A DNA stretch of 64,000 nucleotides, taken from positions 9,884,127 to 9,948,126 of the forward strand of contig NC_066570.1 of assembly GCF_024679095.1 (NCBI RefSeq), written 5' to 3'. Position numbers and translations under genes: made by a program. Positions within the stretch are counted from its first letter, which is position 1; the number at the start of each line of letters is the position of its first letter. Shown in pieces: positions 22,105 to 34,615 of this stretch. Origin of the DNA: Eriocheir sinensis. Taxonomy: Eukaryota > Arthropoda > Malacostraca > Decapoda > Varunidae. The notes below the pieces were generated by a model. It was given only the letters and a program-made list of their open reading frames with translations. It made no database searches and was not told the origin of the DNA.

Positions 22105-22755
22105 ATGTTTAAAAAAATTCTTATAAAAATGAAACTATTCGTAAAAAAAATAAGGCGAAAGTACCTTTCAGAGAAAACAGCTGAATACAGGAAGGCAGCA
22201 AAACAGAGACATGAACGGTTAGAACTTGCTACTTTAGTTCAAAATGTCATTGGTGAAAATACTGAGGAAGCCATTGAAATTGGTAGGCTGAATTATGATG
22301 AGGAAGCAGTACCAGTACCAGTACTTGACATTAACAATGCCACTGAAACACATCCTGAATGTAGTAATCAAAATTATAATCCTGGTGTAGAGGACTGTAG
22401 TCTAAATCCTTCAGATGAGAATTTTAATTTAGGAGTTACTGAAGATCACTGTTCATCAGGAGAGAGTGAAGATAATGCACCTTTCCAATTTGCATCAGCT
22501 GAGCCAGATGCTCCCGGAACTTTATGGGATGACATACAAACTGCAGCAACTTATACTAACATGACAACGACCCAGGTTGATGCAGTCCTTACTGACCTCC
22601 ACAAACATCTCAGTGAGATCAGAAAGTTACCAAACTCCCATAAAAATATCCTTATAGTTTATTCTACAATACCTCAAGAAATAAAAAGTAAATCATGTCA
22701 TGATTACCTTTATCTGGGACTGGAGGAGTGTTACAGGTTTTTAGGTGGTTATTGA
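22105..22755 (+). CDS. Unknown 216-aa open frame
   Basis: Uninterrupted frame in a repeat-poor part of the window, beginning MFKKILIKMKLFVKKIRRK. Residues 1-50 are strongly basic (KYLSEKTAEYRKAAKQRHER). Residues 60-145 are acidic and Asn/Glu-rich without predicted structure. Residues 150-216 look folded: TTTQVDAVLTDLHKHLSEI, LPNSHKNIL, IKSKSCHDYLYLGLEECYRF. I do not recognise the family. A basic N-part, acidic middle and short C-terminal domain fits a DNA-binding or transposon accessory protein, but that is a guess. The start could be the internal Met at residue 9. It may be an exon of a longer gene. Confidence 0.4.
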   Translation: MFKKILIKMKLFVKKIRRKYLSEKTAEYRKAAKQRHERLELATLVQNVIGENTEEAIEIGRLNYDEEAVPVPVLDINNATETHPECSNQNYNPGVEDCSLNPSDENFNLGVTEDHCSSGESEDNAPFQFASAEPDAPGTLWDDIQTAATYTNMTTTQVDAVLTDLHKHLSEIRKLPNSHKNILIVYSTIPQEIKSKSCHDYLYLGLEECYRFLGGY

Positions 22756-23059
22756 ACTGGATGCGTGTAACTGATTGTTTGTTAAATGTTTGTTTAAGGC
22801 GCTAACTGTTACCTCACTAGTTCAAGGGCCGGTGTTACCGTAGCCTGCTTCACAGTTGAATGTAGTAGGTGAGATAACACAATAGCCTTTAGTTAAGTGA
22901 TATAGAAGATGTGTGGCCGAGCGGAAGACGTTAAGTTCACTTTGTTCACTTAGTTCTCTCCCTCTGGGACATTAAAAGGTGTGTGATTTTTAGTATAAAA
23001 ATGGTATTGACAATTTTAAACAATAGTTTCAAGGTTTATGTGAGCCATCGCACGAAACG

Positions 23060-23275
23060 AAAAGCAAGCCACATCCAGCGCGCGCGGAGCGGAGGAGCGC
23101 CTGCCCGCTACTCGTCTTCTTGTCTGCTGGTAGCTCGGGTGAATGGTATATATGTGCGTTGCTCCTTCACCGGAAGTGTTGATCTTCCGGAGGCTGAGTC
23201 GCCTAAACTGCTCTGCTTCCGGCGTCAGCATTTGCTGCTTGGTGTCAACCCAGCTGCTGTTCTCACGACCATAAG
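23060..23275. promoter_or_regulatory. GC-rich spot with ETS-like inverted repeat
   Basis: An abrupt GC-rich island in AT-rich surroundings. It contains CCGGAAGTGTTGATCTTCCGG (23170-23190), two ETS-type CCGGAAGT-like sites arranged as an inverted repeat, plus CTTCCGG again near 23216. It could be a promoter for an adjacent gene. No transcription start element was identified. Confidence 0.3.
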
Positions 23276-23299
23276 CACCTACTTGGCGTTAAACATCCT

Positions 23300-24540
23300 G
23301 TGGTGACACTGACCTTGTGTTTCGACACATACAGTCATACATTCATATGTACATGATAACATATATATTACATCGCTCAGTCACCTAAAAGTCGCGACGC
23401 CGCGACTCTCCCGGCCTTTAAAAGTAGTGTACCTACCCATGTTACAGTCGCACAATGTGTACTAGCTAAGCGTGGACTTGTTACAGTTGCTTTAAAGATT
23501 AGTATACAAGTCAGAGCCCGCCTAACGATACAACATAGGGATATGCCAATGATTATAAAAATAATCATGGAAGTAACTAGAAATGGGCAATGTACATACA
23601 GGTTGAGGTAAACTGGGCTAGAGTCATGGACGTGGAAGCTGAGTTCTATTCCGAGAAAACAAAATAATAGCTCGAAAAATTATTTACATGATACATCCTA
23701 GAAAAAATAAATTGACTAAACTGTCATTGGGATACATGGTAATGGAGCTATTTAGAATAGTAAAAAAGAAAGAGGAAAAATCCTTGATGAAGATCTGCTA
23801 CAAACTGAACCTTCGAGTCACACCTTGACACAAAACTGTCGCAGAGAAACACTCATCCGTGGCGTGACAATTAATTTGCCAGTGCCGTTACCCTCGGCAT
23901 GACTTTTGAGACGGGCGGGGTCTACAACGGCAGATGTTGTGTAAAAAGAGGCAATGATATCCGTAGAGTCTCCTAAGGAAGAATAAGAGTTACAATGTGA
24001 TAACAAGGACAAGTCTGGAGAGCCTTAGAAGCATCGGCTGTGTCAGCACCACTGACTCCTGATACTACGCTTTTCAGTTTTACAGTACTATAAAAGAAGT
24101 TCCTGTCACCAAGTTGTATAATCACCAATGTAGCAAATCTCACTGAAATATATAATTCCAGCATAATTGATTAAACTAATTCCAGCATAAATATACATCA
24201 ATTGAAAAGAAAAATGGTCAAGCCACTAAATTTCCACCTATCCCATAATATTTGTTTCATCATGCACGTATGCATGTATAATGTGACAAAAGTTTCCAAA
24301 TTCGACAGTCACTATTTGTTTAATGTCAGAGAAAAATAAAGCCTAAGTGGATTTGTGTTACAGTGAATATATCCATGTTTTCGTTATATAGCCTTAAAAC
24401 AACAATACCAGCATCCGGATTCACAAAGATACTCACTAACTACACACTATTGCTTTAGCGACCGACGTTAACTTCAGTCTCACGAAGTAAACCTTACACT
24501 GTAGTTAGAGGCAAGGAAGCCAAAGATCAAAGAGAGACAA
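23300..24540. other. No recognisable gene
   Basis: AT-rich unique-looking sequence. The open frames are short and lack recognisable motifs. Confidence 0.4.
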
Positions 24541-24553
24541 GATATTTCGCTCC

Positions 24554-24592
24554 TACGTCATTGTTATGACGTCACAGGGAACGATGACGTCA
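24554..24592. promoter_or_regulatory. Cluster of three CRE-like sites
   Basis: TACGTCA at 24554, ATGACGTCAC at 24566 and ATGACGTCAC at 24583. The last two hold the full TGACGTCA palindrome bound by CREB/ATF proteins. They lie 35-70 bp upstream of an ATG in strong context (AAAGCCATGGCG, ATG at 24627), followed by a 40-codon frame. This could be a promoter-first exon, but no splice or transcript evidence is visible. Confidence 0.4.
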
Positions 24593-25300
24593 CGCCCGCA
24601 TCTCGTGCGCACTGGTGCCCAAAGCCATGGCGAAAGCATGGGAAAGCCCCTTCTATTACGTTATTTCAATGCAGCAGAATATGAAACTAGTGCAGAATGA
24701 AACTTTTGTAATAGGCTGGAACATTTTTGCACCAAATCGAGAAAATTAACCAAGAGAACAGCAAAAAATGCTGAAGTTGAACTGTCATAGATGCTGTATT
24801 TCGTCCATACTATACTATAATGTGTGTTTCATATTTCCTCCTTGTATCCCGAGCAAAATATCGGTGACTAAAACAGTAAGGAATGCCGTACCATTCTCTT
24901 ATAGTGATGCAAAAACTGGCCTAGCCGTAAATAACGTGAAAATCGCTATTTTTCACTTCTGATCACCGGAAAAAAAATCTTCCTGATTAAGCAGTTATAT
25001 ACTCAGTAAAATTTACCAACATGTAATCACAATTACGTCCTTGCTACATGTCATTCGAGTTCTATTACATGGTCTAGGCACTCAATGTGAGAGGCTTGTC
25101 CAAAGCACATGCACAATCAATCAATCAATAAATCAACATCAAGCAATAGCTCTGAAGCCACTGGCACCTGTAAATGGCACTAGAGGACGGCCTGAATCAT
25201 CATCTGGGACGTGCAGCCACTCACCTGTCCCTGCATTTGACACAACACTCACCCCACCACCACCAGTCACCTTCATCTTCACTCCTTTCACTATACATAC

Positions 25301-25632
25301 CTGCATGTGGTTTTGATGGAATATGTACAGATGGTACAGCCCCTGGCTTCAGTGCCTTTGTAAGCTTTTGTCCCCAAGTGGCACCATCACTCCTTAGAGA
25401 ATAATCACTTTTTAAGAAGTGACGAGAGCACACGCGGGCATTTCTGGCGTCATATTTATCTGCCCGTCGACACGCTATTTTCCACTTCCGACAGGTTTTC
25501 TTGTCTCTGGGGAACCTGTAAAACCTTAGGCCACTCTTTCCTAAGTTCCTTGTGTTGCTGGAACACCCAAACACCGCACAAACATCCTCGGGCTCACTAC
25601 GCCCACACGCTAACCGTTCGGGCACCGCCTCC
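25301..25632 (-). CDS. THAP-type zinc-finger exon
   Basis: The minus-strand frame codes a near-canonical THAP DNA-binding domain: CAVFGC (C-x4-C), RFYRFPRDKKTCRKW (conserved Pro and Trp), ARVCSRHF (C-x2-H-F), then AVPSVHIP, the AVPTIF-like box that closes the fold. There is no ATG ahead of the domain. A plausible acceptor (TTCTAAACAG) precedes it at 25633-25635, and a strong donor (CATGCAG then GTATGT) follows after SKPHA, so it is likely an internal or second exon. The frame would otherwise run on into His/Trp low complexity to 25221. THAP proteins are DNA-binding regulators or domesticated P-element transposases; which of these applies here cannot be told. Confidence 0.72.
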
Positions 25633-25699
25633 CTGTTTAGAAGATTAAAAGATATTTGCGAAAAACGATGCCTCAAGGCCTTTGAACTGCTTAGTAGGC

Positions 25700-26400
25700 A
25701 CCGGCATAAATCTTTGGAATGAACAGATTCACTTCAAAGGAAATTTCTTCCCAGATACTGTACTTACTCGACAGTACATTGATCAATCAGATGCACTGTC
25801 AGATTGTATTGTCCGAAAACAGTATGATGAACTTTTATTTCAGAGAAGAGAAATACATTGATACTTCATTCGTTACAAATCTAATAATCCTTTTGAAGTA
25901 ATGTAGATCATGGTCGAAAGTTACGAGAAGATGAAGATGTATTACGACTAAGTCACACCTGCTTCCGATATACTTTGTTCTTCGTTAGGACCAAAAGAGC
26001 TGCGAGCATCCAGTTGGGAGCGTCGATGGTCTCAATGGAATCAGACTGTTTCCTACTGAAGATAATTCGAATATGAGACTCCTGTAATCATTCAGTTTTC
26101 ATTGAACTGGTGTAAATGTACGGTGGTATGTAGTCACGAAATGTACTGGCTGGCGGGAAGTGATTGAAACATTGAAACATTTGAAACATTTTATTATACT
26201 TGCAATTTGTATTACATTGGTTGATATAACATAGATTAGTTGTGCAAGTAGCCCATAGGAAGCTAGAGCTTTTGGGGCAACAATTGGTATGTATTTTTAA
26301 GTTTTTTTTTTTTTCTGGACATGTATAGTCTACAAAATTTCTGGCCCAAATAACATTAGACGAAGTATTCAAAATAATAATCTAACAATACTAATATTAC
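25700..26400. other. No recognisable gene
   Basis: AT-rich; the open frames are short and unconvincing. Confidence 0.4.
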
Positions 26401-26403
26401 TAG

Positions 26404-26472
26404 TAAAAAGACAATAATGATAATAATAATGAAATACTAATGATAATGATGATAATGATACTGATAACAATG

Positions 26473-26523
<51 letters not shown>

Positions 26524-26576
26524 GTAATAATGATAATATATCACCTCTGTTTATATTCTTCTTTAATAACATCATG

Positions 26577-26618
<42 letters not shown>

Positions 26619-26645
26619 GTAATAATAATAGTAATAATAATAATA

Positions 26646-26703
<58 letters not shown>

Positions 26704-26801
26704 CTATCATTATTATAATGATGATGATGATGATGCACAGCAGTTGTAATAATAATAATAGAATGACAACAATAATAACAATGGTAATAATAATAATAAT
26801 G

Positions 26802-26865
<64 letters not shown>

Positions 26866-26951
26866 GTGAAAATAATAATTTTAATAATAATGGTACACAA
26901 CAGTTGAAAATAATAGTAATAGTAATAATAATAATAAAAGTAGTGATAGTG

Positions 26952-27017
<66 letters not shown>

Positions 27018-27025
27018 GTGGTAAT
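26404..27025. repeat. (TAA)n-rich microsatellite block, about 620 bp
   Basis: TAA/AAT runs broken by TGA, TAG and CAA variants and by short unique islands (26535-26575, 26700-26770). It lies against the 3' end of the antisense LINE D, which reads into (ATT)n here. The block may have grown from the LINE's 3' tail. Confidence 0.93.
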
Positions 27026-27115
27026 AATAATTAATAGTAAACATAATGCATTATATACATACATAATGACATTGAATAAGAGATATATGCAGTTTTTATT
27101 GTACGGATAGTATAT

Positions 27116-27340
27116 CTATTTTTTTAGACGATTTTTAAAGGAATTTAGGTTTGGAAGGAGTTTTATGTGTTGAGGTATTGAGTTCCATAGTTTGGGGCCA
27201 TTGTATGATAGGGAGTGTTGATATAGGGATAGGGCGTGTGGAGGTACATTTAGATTGTGGCTGGTACGAGTGTGATAGTTATGGTGGGGTTGCAGTAACA
27301 CAGTATGTTCACTTTTTGTTTTATACATATAAATACCCAT
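27116..27340 (-). pseudogene. LINE D C-terminal domain
   Basis: HTVLLQPHHNYHTRTSHNLN and SYNGPKLWNSIPQHIKLLPN, ending NSFKNRLKK: the usual tail of this LINE type, with G-x-x-LWN-x-(I/L)P. It is in frame with residues upstream to about 27440 if the homopolymer shift is ignored. Confidence 0.8.
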
Positions 27341-27383
27341 ATGGAGTTTATTTAAATTGAAAAGTGTTAAAGTATTTGTTTCC

Positions 27384-28240
27384 TTAAAGAGTGGTAGAGA
27401 GTGTGCGTAATATTCGCTGTTTGTAATAATTCTTATTATTTTTTTTTAATCGGAAAAGGGGTAACAGATGGGTTGGGTAAGTGTTACACCAAATGGGTAT
27501 GCGATAACTTAGAATGGGTAAGACATGAGCATCATATATGATTTTCAAAACATAACGAGGCATGTGATCTTTAATTTTATAGAGAAGGGCAACTATTCTA
27601 GATAGTTTAAGGCACATATTTGATATATGAGGTTTGAATGTTAGTGAGTCATCAAAAGTGATCCCTAATAGTGTATGCTGGGTTGTTCTTTTTATTATAC
27701 TGTAATTGTAAAATAATGGAGGTAGAGATTGTGTATGTTTGTTGGTGAATAGCATATAATAAGTTTTATTTTGATTTACTGTTAATCTATTGCTCACACA
27801 CCATTTATAGAAGATATCCATTTCCGTATTGGCTTTATGTACCATGGCAGTTGGGTCTGTACCAGTTATATATAGAGTTGAGTCATCGGCAAATAATATA
27901 GTTTTACAATTTTTGAATATATGTGGCAGGTCATTAATGTAAATTGAAAATAGAATTGGACCTAGAACACTTCCCTGTGGTATTCCATATTTAATAAGCC
28001 GTGGTGTGGAGGAGTGGTCGAGCAATTTAGTGGATTGAGTTCTGTTTATCAAGTAGTCTCTGAACCAGTCATGTATGATCCCTCTAATGCCGTAATGATA
28101 TAATTTTTTCAATAAAATGTCATGTCGAACAGTGTCAAATGCTTTTTGAAAATCTATATAGATACTTAATAGAGAATTTTTTGAATCTAATGTAGAGTAG
28201 ATTTTTTCACTGAAATTACTTAAAGCATTAAATGTACTTA
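27384..28240 (-). pseudogene. LINE D reverse transcriptase
   Basis: The minus frame from about 28240 shows motif A IYIDFQKAFDTVRHDILLKK, then LIKYGIPQGSVLGPILFSIY, catalytic TILFADDSTLYITG, NRLTVNQNKTYYMLF and HTLLGITFDD. Catalytic residues are all present. Upstream RT blocks (IPIYKKGHKDLLSNYRPISL) lie in the same reading at 28430-28330 but a TAA near 28259 interrupts. A frameshift at the A8 run near 27445 separates the C-terminus. Confidence 0.85.
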
Positions 28241-28531
28241 ACCCTTGTCTGAGACCTTATTGATATGGAGTTATAACTGACTTATTCTCTAGGAAATTTA
28301 CTAGATTAGCTTTCATTATTTTTTCGAATATTTTTGAAAACACATTTAACAGAGAAATTGGTCTGTAGTTACTTAAGAGATCTTTATGGCCCTTTTTATA
28401 AATTGGAATTACATTAGCATGTTTTAGACATTGTGGGAATTTACCATAGAATATAGATTGGTTAAATAGAATTGATAAAGGAATGGCTAGTTGGTATTTG
28501 TTGTTTTTTATAAGAGATACAGAAATTTCAT

Positions 28532-29806
28532 TTATACTGGCTTTTGTGTTTTTAAGTTGTTAATTATAACGATTACCTCTTGGGGGTCAATATGAGGAAC
28601 TGCCATAGATGTTGGATAATTGTTGGGGAGAAAGCTAATAGGGTCAATATTAGATGGTGGAATGTTACTATCTAGGTGAGGTGCAATGTTCACATAGTAT
28701 TCATTAAATGCTTCAGTTATTTCATCTGGACTTGTTAATATTTTGTTGTTATAGGAAATGTAATTTAGATAAGTTCTATTGTGATTGTTTTTTAAATCAT
28801 TAATTGCTTTCCATATTACTTTTGTATTGTTTTTAAAGTTTGTAAATGTATTCATATAATATAATTTCTTGGCAGTTCTTATCGTTGTGTTTAGTGTATT
28901 TCGATACTTCTTGTAATACTCTTCAGATATGGCCCCAATTTTGTAGTCCTTGTACAAATTGTTTTTAGTTTTTATGGATTTTAAGATAGCTTGTGTGATC
29001 CAGGGACTATTAAATCGTTTTTCTGATATATGTTTTGTTTTTATAGGAAAGGATTCCTCAAATAGGTCTTGAATTTTTTTGATGAATCTAGCACAATTTA
29101 AGTTAACATCTTGTAAAGATAGATAGTCTTGCCAGCATATAGAGTTTAGTTTAATTGAAAACAGTTCTTTATTATTATTAGATATGTCTCGGATTTTTTT
29201 CTTATAGAGTTTCTGATTTGCTTTGGGAGTTGATATATTTAAGAATATTGGGAGATGATGTAAAATGGGAAAGTGCAAAATACCTGTTTTTACTTTAATG
29301 TTAAAGTTTATGTATATGTGATCCAAAAGTGAGGGCACACCCAGAGATGAGCTGTCAGGAAATCTGGTGGGTCTAGCAATGAGTGGAGTGAAGTTTAATA
29401 GTTGTATATTTGTAAGAAAGTTATTTGCTGGGATGTGAGAGGTGTGTTCAAGTAAATTAATGTTAAAATCTCCGATCAGCACTATTTTATTATTTTTTGC
29501 TTTCTCTCGTAAAAGTTCGTGCAATATGTGTGAGAACTCATCAACTGCAATGTGTTTACTGTTAGGACTGTAAATTGTGCATAGAAGGAAACCTAATGAG
29601 TTTGTTTTTATCCTAATTGTATTTATTTCTATATCTTCACTTACTATTGTCAAGTCTTTGATTTCCTGAGAATGTATTAGATTGGACACAAATATTGATA
29701 CCCCTCCCTGTTTGCGCGTATTTCTGGTTAAATGGTATGAGTGGTATCCTGTAAATTCGTGTAGGTGTTTATTATTGTCTGTAAGCCAGGATTCAGTGAC
29801 TGCCAA
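28532..29806 (-). pseudogene. LINE D endonuclease and linker
   Basis: 424 codons: AVTESWLTDNN, GGVSIFVSNL, FLLCTIYSPNS, IVLIGDFNINLLEHT, PSLLDHIYINF and HHLPIFLNI (usual Asp-His reads HHL), then a linker with RFNSPWITQAILKSIKTKN, ending in DPQEVIVIINNLK. Residues upstream (IMHINSRSLTKK, 29883) are in another frame across a run of seven A. The catalytic Asp of the final DH pair looks substituted, which would impair nicking. Confidence 0.85.
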
Positions 29807-30182
29807 GATATCAGGTTGTATGTGTAAAGATCTGAGGAGTAGTTGTATATTAACGATTTTTTTGTTAACGATCTCGAGTTTATGTGCATTATGTTTAAAT
29901 TATGTGTCTGTTGAGTCTTAATGAGGTTATTATAGGCTGGAGTAGGTAGGAAGACACCTACCGAACGGGCGCAAGCCACTCCCGGTGAGGTATATATGGG
30001 AGGTGAGAAGGGAGCTGAAGCCCTCCAAAGACCCTTCCCATGTCCTCACTAACCGTTTCCCTATTGTCTCACCAACACCGGAGAGTAGTTCAGCATGCTC
30101 TCTAAAGACAGATCCTCTCTTTATCCACACCACACTACATTCACACAACATATACACCTTTTCCCAAAATTAAAATTTCAAA

Positions 30183-31374
30183 ATGGCGCACCTACACCAA
30201 GCCTCGGAGTCCCCGCCTGGGGGGGGGACCACAAATTCCCCCAGGGAGGACTCCCCTTCTGGCTACCGACCCGAGAGGTGTCTTGATAACTCCTCGAACC
30301 TCTTTCTTCTCAATTTCTGCAACATTCGCGGTCTTCCCTCTAATTTTCATTCTGTGGAACATCATCTCTCCTCCTCTAAACCTCACCTTCTCTTCCTTAC
30401 CGAAACACAGGTTTCTGAGGCTACTGACAGCAATCTCTACTCTGTTCCCTCCAACTATCTCTATCCTAAATTTCAATCCAAAGCTGGATGTTGCGCCTAC
30501 GAGCGCAACGACATCACTTGCTCTCGTGCCCACGACCTTGACTCTTCTGAATTTTCCACCATCTGGTTAAGACTTCACTGTCATTCTATTACTAAATACA
30601 TCTGTGCTGTTTATCTCTCACCTAACTCTACCAACTATGTAAAATTATTTGACTATTTGAATTCTAAAGTGGAGCACATCTTGACCCACTCTCCCTTCGC
30701 TGAAATCTCCATCCTAGGAGATTTCAATGTTCACCACCAGCTTTGGCTTTCATCCTTTCACTGACCATCCTGGTGAACAAGCCTACAACTTTGCTATCCT
30801 CAACGACCTATAGCAGTTGGTCCAGCACCCTACACGTATTCCCGACCGTCTTGGAGACCGGCCCAACATTCTAGACCTCTTCCTTACCTCAAACCCTTTT
30901 GCTTATTCTGTCAAACTGTTCTCTCCGTTGGGCTCCTCCGATCACAATCTTATTTCTGCATCCTGTCCTATCGGTCCTGTACACCCTCTGGACCCACCGA
31001 AGAGGCGATGCTTCTGGCATTTTGCTTCAGCTCGGTGGGACGACCTGAGGATGTACTTTTCCGATTTCCCGTGGAATGATTATTGCTTCCAGGATAGAGA
31101 CCCCTCTGTGTGTGCTCAGCGCATCACAGAGGTGATTGTCTCTGGAATGGAGGCATACATTCCTCGTTCTTTCTCTACTCCTCACGCTAAAAAGCCTTGG
31201 TTTAATCACGCTTGTTCTCGTGCTGTCAATGATAGAGAGGTAGCTCACAAAAGGTACCAGAGCCTTCAAACTAATGCTAATTATGAACTTTACATTTCTG
31301 CCCGGAATCGTGCCAAATCTATTCTCCGACTAACCAAAAATTCTTTCATTGATAGAAAACCTTGCTTTCTCTAA
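30183..31374 (+). pseudogene. LINE A copy 3 endonuclease
   Basis: Frame 30183-30764 holds [25 protein letters not shown] and [15 protein letters not shown] 2-bp loss near 30757 shifts it to a stop, and GAG to TAG at 30810-30812 adds another. Frame 30817-31374 then continues [27 protein letters not shown] and [18 protein letters not shown]. Its natural N-terminus ([20 protein letters not shown]) is the best preserved of the copies. Confidence 0.85.
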
Positions 31375-31604
31375 CTCTTCCCGAGACTTCTGGCATCTAG
31401 CCAAAAACATCTCCTCCAACTTCACTTCTTCATCTTTCCCTCCACTCCTCAGTCCTGACGGCAACACTGCCGTCTCATCTATCTCTAAGGCTGAACTCTT
31501 CTCTCAAACTTTTTCTAAAAACTCCACTCTGGACGATTCTGGGCATATTCCTCCTACTCATCCCCCCTCTGACTCCTTTATGCCTGTTATAAAGATTCTT
31601 CAAA

Positions 31605-33131
31605 ATGATGTTTTCTAGGCCCTCTCTGGCCTCAATCCTCAGAAGGCTTATGGACCTGATGGAGTGCCTCCTATTGTCCTTAAAAACTGTGCCTCCGTGC
31701 TGTCACCCTGCCTGGTCAAACTCTTTCGCCTCTGCCTGTCAACATCTACCTTTCCTTCTTGCTGGAAGTATGCCTTCATACAGCCTGTACCTAAGAAGGG
31801 TGACCGTCCCATCCTTCAAACTACCGCCCTATAGCTTTACTTTCTTGTCTATCTAAAGCTTTTGAATCAATCTTTAACCGGAAGATTCAAAAGCACCTTT
31901 CCACTTCTGACCTTCTATCTGATCGCCAGTATGGGTTCCGCAAGGGGCGTTCTACTGGTGATCTCCTAGCCTTCTTAACTGACTCTTGGTCATCCTCTCT
32001 TAGCCGTTTCGGTGAAACTTTTGCTATTGCGCTGGACATATCAAAAGCTTTTGATAGGGTCTGGCACAAATCTTTGCTTTCTAAACTACCCTCCTACGGT
32101 TTCTATCCTTCTCTCTGTACCTTTATCTCCAGTTTCCTTTCTGACCGTTCTATTTCTGCCGTGGTAGACGGTCACTGTTCTTCCCCTAAATCTATTAACA
32201 GTGGTGTCCCACAGGGTTCTGTCCTATCTCCACTCTTTTTCTGTTGTTCATTGATGATCTTTCCAGAACGAACTGTCCTATCCATTCCTACGCCGATGAT
32301 TCCACTCTGCATTATTCAACTTCTTTTAATAGAAGACCCACCCTTCAGGAACTTAACGACTCAAGGCTGGAGGCTGCAGAACGCTTAGCCTCAGACCTTA
32401 CTATTATTTCCGATTGGGGCAAGAAGAACCTGGTGTCCTTCAACGCCTCAAAAACACAGTTTCTCCACCTATCCACTCGGCACAGTCTTCCAAACAACTA
32501 TCCCCTATTCTTTGACAACACCCAGCTATCACCTTCCTCAACACTAAACATCCTCGGTCTATCCTTAACTCAAAATCTCAACTGGAAACTTCATATCTCA
32601 TCTCTTACTAAATCAGCTTCCTCGAGGCTGGGCGTTCTGTACCGTCTCCGCCAGTTCTTCTCCCCTGCACAGTTGCTGTCCATATACAGGGGCCTTGTCC
32701 GCCCTCGTATGGAGTATGCATCTCATGTGTGGGGGGGCTCCACTCACACAGCTCTTCTGGACAGAGTGGAGGCTAAGGCTCTTCGTCTCATCAGCTCTCC
32801 TCCTCATACTGATAGTCTTCTACCTCTTAAATTCCGCCGCAATGTTGCCTCTCTTTCTATCTTCTATCGATATTTCCACGCTGACTGCTCTTCTGAACTT
32901 GCTAACTGCATGCCTCTCCCCCTCCCGCGGCCCCGCTGCACTCGACTTTCTACTCATGCTCATCCCTATACTGTCCAAACCCCTTATGCAAGAGTTAACC
33001 AGCATCTTCACTCTTTCATCCCTCACGCTGGTAAACTCTGGAACAATCTTCCTTCATCTGTATTTCCTCCTGCCTACGACTTGAACTCTTTCAAGAGGAG
33101 GGTATCAGGACACCTCTCCTCCCGTATTTGA
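31605..33131 (+). pseudogene. LINE A copy 3 reverse transcriptase
   Basis: Contains PDGVPPIVLKNC, YGFRKGRSTGDLL and motif A ALDISKAFDRVWHKSLL intact near 32030. A frame change near 32235 follows, then 32244-33131 open for 295 codons with HSYADDSTLHYS (catalytic YADD), GLSLTQNLNWKLHISSL, a WGGSTHTALLDRV block and the full C-terminus to HLSSRI. Both catalytic Asp sites are present but in different frames. A 1-bp loss also sits near 31810 (GDRPILQTTA in place of GDRSNPSNYRP). Confidence 0.87.
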
Positions 33132-33234
33132 TCTTCCTTTCGGCCACCTCTTTTGTTTCTTTTTTAGGATTAGCGAGTAGCGGGCTTTTTTTTTATTATT
33201 GTTTTCTTTTTTTGTGTGCCCTTGAGCTGCTCCT

Positions 33235-33271
<37 letters not shown>

Positions 33272-33272
<1 letters not shown>

Positions 33273-33624
33273 AAGGTCATAATAATTTGATATTGATTCA
33301 AAGTCTATGTGGCCGTGTAGTTGATTGATTATCTCCATACTTATGTTATTTGAATTGGCATGTCTGTGTTCATCATAAAAGAGTGTCTCATAGAGATGGG
33401 ACATAAGATTAATGAAAGAAGAGTCAGAGAAGAGAATGGAAAGAAAGCAGTAAGATACAACATTAAGTCTAGCCGCGCCGGGTGGCACTGTGAACATGTT
33501 GTTTAAGATAAGTAAAAAAACTTTACAGAAAAGTAATAATGAGTAGCAAGGACAATGACAATCATAATTATAATAAAGCAAAAAATAACAATAGTCGCAG
33601 TAGCCGTTATAATATCAATGATAT
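33272..33624. other. No recognisable gene
   Basis: AT-rich spacer between LINE A copy 3 and the microsatellite block. Confidence 0.4.
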
Positions 33625-34614
<990 letters not shown>

Positions 34615-34615
34615 A

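Larger units (their letters stand above)
27100..29935 (-). mobile_element. LINE D, nearly complete ORF2, antisense
   Basis: Endonuclease, linker, RT and C-terminal blocks in order on the minus strand over 2.8 kb. Its 5' end directly abuts the 5' end of LINE A copy 3 on the plus strand. Its coding is broken by frameshifts near 29840, 28548 and 27445, each in an A/T homopolymer, and by one TAA near 28259. CR1-related (Crack/Daphne/L2-like) by motif and by its trinucleotide 3' tail; the clade is not proven. Confidence 0.85.
29936..33271 (+). mobile_element. LINE A copy 3, near full length
   Basis: Begins with the shared stem-loop start and ends in about 31 A (33241-33271), the longest tail of any copy here, which suggests recent insertion. 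It codes endonuclease and RT, with real substitutions and small indels. It starts directly at the 5' end of LINE D, giving a head-to-head LINE pair. No target duplication was resolved. Confidence 0.88.

Noticed and set aside
22911..22975. tRNA-Leu/Ser-like start (GTGTGGCCGAGCGG)
   Set aside because: No box B or acceptor-stem partner downstream; at most a scrap.
26369..27110. Long Ile/Tyr/Leu homopolymer frames of 160-230 codons
   Set aside because: Products of (TAA)n/(ATT)n microsatellites in different frames.
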